Origin: CAZEKB01 sp964512225
Lineage (GTDB): Bacteria > Myxococcota_A > UBA796 > UBA9615
Direction: 5' to 3'
Length of the DNA: 64,000 bases
Assembly (NCBI GenBank): GCA_964512225.1
Contig: CAZEKB010000003.1
Span: 62,001-126,000, forward strand
Positions 62,000-64,000 of the stretch are shown piece by piece. The position numbers were made by a program, and so were the translations under genes. The notes beneath the pieces are model-generated. The model had not been told where the DNA came from. It did no database searches and was given only the letters and a program-made list of their open reading frames with translations. The stretch's first letter is position 1. Each line of letters starts with the position of its first letter.

Positions 62000-64000
62000 G
62001 CGGCCTCGAGATCCGAGGGGAGGCCCGAAAGCGCGACCTGCGGCCCCGGCTGGGGGCCTACGCGGGCCTGATCAGCGCGATCTTCCTCGCGATCCTGGGG
62101 CGCCTGTGGATGCTCCAGATCGTCCACGGCGACGAGTACGCGGCGGAGGCGGAGGCCAACCACCTCAAGCAGCGCGAGATCCCGGCCCCGCGAGGGTCGA
62201 TCTACACGGCCGACGAGCACCGGATCGCGGAGGTGCGGGCCTCGTTCGACCTCGTCGTGGTCCCGCGCGACGTCGACCCGGTGCCCGAGCCCGCCCCCGC
62301 GGTGGCCTCGTCGGCGCGGGGCGGCCCCCTCGAAGATGCGTCGGATCTCGCCGTCCGCGCCGACATCGGCACCCTCGCTCGGCGCCTCGTGCCCCTGCTC
62401 GACGGGGCCACGGCCGACGAGATCATCGAGCGGTACGACGAGGGCCGGAAGCACGACCGCTACCGCAACGCCGTCCTCGCCTCCGATCTGAGTCGCGAGG
62501 CCGTGGAGCGCGTTCTCGCTTCGCGCCCCCGCCTGCCGGGCGTCTCCATCGTGAGCCGGCACCGCCGCTCCTACCCCGACGGGCCGCTGTTCGCGCACGC
62601 CGTGGGGTACCGCCGCGAGGTCCGCAAGGACGAGCTCGACACCCTCCGCGAGCGCTACCGGGCGAGCGACAAGGGCGAGAACTACTACGAGTCCGGCGAC
62701 CGCATCGGCAAGTACGGGCTCGAGCGGGCCTACGAGTCCTGGCTCCGCGGCGACGACGGGGCCTTCTGGGTCCAGGTCGACGTGCACGGCCGCGAGCTCG
62801 GCCGGTCGGCGGCCCCGGACGTGCCCGGCGGCGAGTACTTCCGCTCGATCGCGCACTTCCTCGACAACGCCGTGCTCCCCGAGGTGCCGGGTCACGACCT
62901 CCACCTCACCCTGCGCCGGGATCTCCAGCTCAGGGCGGTGGAGCTGCTGGGCGAGGAGTCGGGCTCCGTCGTCATGCTCGAGGTGGACACGGGCCGCGTG
63001 CTCGCGATGGCGAACGCGCCCGCCTTCGACCCGGAGATCTTCTCGCGACCCATCCCCCCGGAGACGTGGCGCGCGCTCGCCGACGATCCCTCGCGGCCGC
63101 TCTCCGACAAGGCGGTCCAGGGCGTCTACCCGCCGGGGAGCACCTACAAGATGGTGGTCGCGGCGGCCGTCCTGGGCACGAACACGTGGACGCCCGAGCA
63201 CACCGTCCGCTGCCCCGGCTGGACCAAGGTCGGCAAGCGGAAGTTCCGCTGCTGGAAGGACGGAGGTCACGGGACGGTCGACCTCGCGGCCGCGATCAAG
63301 GGGTCCTGCAACGTCTACTTCTACCGGGCCGGCATCGCGATCGGCATCGACAACGTCGCCCGGTACGCGGACATGTTCGGGCTCGGCCGGGCGACGGGCG
63401 TGGGCATCAACGGGGAGCGGAGCGGCCTGAACCCGACCACCGCCTGGAAGAAGAAGCGCTACCCCACGCGCCCCTCGGCCGGGCGCTGGACGGCGGGCGA
63501 CACCGCGTCGGCGGTCATCGGGCAGGGCTACACCGGCGCGACCCCGCTGCAGCTCGCGCGGATGACCGCGACCCTCGCCAACGGCGGGACCCTATATCGC
63601 CCCCTGCTCGTCGATCGCGTCGTATCCCCGGACGGCCGGGTGGTCCTGCGCGGGGAGCCCGAGGTGCTGGGCCACGTCGACCTCGCGCCCGAGAAGTTCG
63701 ACGTGATCCGCGACGGCATGTGGCGGGTGGTGAACGAGCTCGGAGGGACGGCGTTCCGGCACCGCATCAAGGGCCTCGAGTACGCGGGCAAGACGGGGAC
63801 CGCCCAGGTCGTCCGGCTCGCCGCCGCCACGAGCGAGAAACTGGGTCACCACAAGTGGTTCGTGGGCTTCGCGCCCTACGACGATCCGGAGGTCGCGCTG
63901 TGTGTACTCGTCGAGCACGGGAAGGCCCGAGGAGTGCACGGGACCCCGATCGCAGCGGGAATGTTCAAGGAGTACTTCAAGGATCGGTTGCCCGCCCCGC
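61996..64000 (+). CDS. mrdA: Penicillin-binding protein 2, 3' end outside window
   Basis: The transpeptidase of the elongasome. About 668 residues are visible from the GTG at 61996 (overlap with mreD as GTGA); the C-terminus is cut by the window end. One membrane helix lies at about 18-41, followed by the dimer domain with IPAPRGSIYTADEHRIAEV. SxxK is S382-TYK385 (PPGSTYKMVV), SxN is S437-C-N439 and KTG is K599-T-G601 in YAGKTGTAQV. This is the PBP2 set; the next gene outside is expected to be rodA. Confidence 0.95.
   Translation, partial: MSGLEIRGEARKRDLRPRLGAYAGLISAIFLAILGRLWMLQIVHGDEYAAEAEANHLKQREIPAPRGSIYTADEHRIAEVRASFDLVVVPRDVDPVPEPAPAVASSARGGPLEDASDLAVRADIGTLARRLVPLLDGATADEIIERYDEGRKHDRYRNAVLASDLSREAVERVLASRPRLPGVSIVSRHRRSYPDGPLFAHAVGYRREVRKDELDTLRERYRASDKGENYYESGDRIGKYGLERAYESWLRGDDGAFWVQVDVHGRELGRSAAPDVPGGEYFRSIAHFLDNAVLPEVPGHDLHLTLRRDLQLRAVELLGEESGSVVMLEVDTGRVLAMANAPAFDPEIFSRPIPPETWRALADDPSRPLSDKAVQGVYPPGSTYKMVVAAAVLGTNTWTPEHTVRCPGWTKVGKRKFRCWKDGGHGTVDLAAAIKGSCNVYFYRAGIAIGIDNVARYADMFGLGRATGVGINGERSGLNPTTAWKKKRYPTRPSAGRWTAGDTASAVIGQGYTGATPLQLARMTATLANGGTLYRPLLVDRVVSPDGRVVLRGEPEVLGHVDLAPEKFDVIRDGMWRVVNELGGTAFRHRIKGLEYAGKTGTAQVVRLAAATSEKLGHHKWFVGFAPYDDPEVALCVLVEHGKARGVHGTPIAAGMFKEYFKDRLPAP

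Overview
The window is very GC-rich (roughly 70% by eye), densely packed and free of mobile elements. It reads as a chromosomal segment of a Myxococcota or other deltaproteobacterial lineage. The evidence is many lipoproteins and exported proteins with Asp-rich linkers, a beta-helix protein with a MopE-like Cys/Asp repeat and a MYXO-CTERM-like tail, a thrombospondin type 3 repeat protein, a Gld-type exporter, and a Gram-negative envelope set (DsbD, PpiD-like chaperone, SppA, Mpl, LdcA). Starts are often GTG. Neighbouring genes overlap by 4 bases (ATGA/GTGA/TTGA) at about twenty junctions, so translational coupling is the rule.

Layout. 1-4102 (minus) is a GldA/GldF/GldG-type ABC operon with a DUF4340 partner, expressed from a recognisable promoter at 4161-4189. 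4255-6228 (plus) is surE-pcm-apt. 6317-9878 (plus) is a short-chain acyl-CoA module: thiolase, 3-hydroxyacyl-CoA dehydrogenase, enoyl-CoA hydratase, a stand-alone B12-binding mutase subunit and a glutaredoxin. 9882-13836 holds a small lipoprotein, an HTH regulator with candidate operator repeats, an unrecognised membrane-anchored protein and an ASH/PKD/DUF2135 lipoprotein.

13838-23699 (minus) is an oligopeptide-importer operon in which four of the five transporter parts carry unusual additions; its last gene is an M1-peptidase-like protein without the zinc-binding histidines. 23788-31525 (minus) runs beta-helix protein, EF-P, EpmA, GH57 glycosidase, DUF2891 lipoprotein, galT. 31573-37468 has an FG-GAP lipoprotein, a second ABC-2 exporter, a hydrolase, mpl (peptidoglycan recycling) and a GT2 glycosyltransferase.

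37639-41719 contains dsbD, the TSP3 protein, a WNR-type repeat lipoprotein and tRNA-Arg(CCU). 41730-49480 (mostly plus) is ldcA, a beta-lactamase-fold hydrolase, accD, folC, a PP-loop tRNA thiolation-like enzyme (minus), a GCS2 ligase, a Nit-type amidase and a 47-residue basic protein. 49477-55628 (minus) is two paralogous lipoproteins, a JAMM protein, tmk, holB, ricT and metG. 55703-59149 (minus) is sppA and a ppiD-like gene. 59481-64000 (plus) is the elongasome operon mreB-mreC-mreD-mrdA, cut by the window end.

The strongest candidate for something undescribed is the modified peptide importer with its inactive-looking peptidase. Second is the DDDS(A) linker, which recurs in at least five unrelated exported proteins and in places as the identical 18-base DNA unit. 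All names come from reading the translations; no database search was possible.
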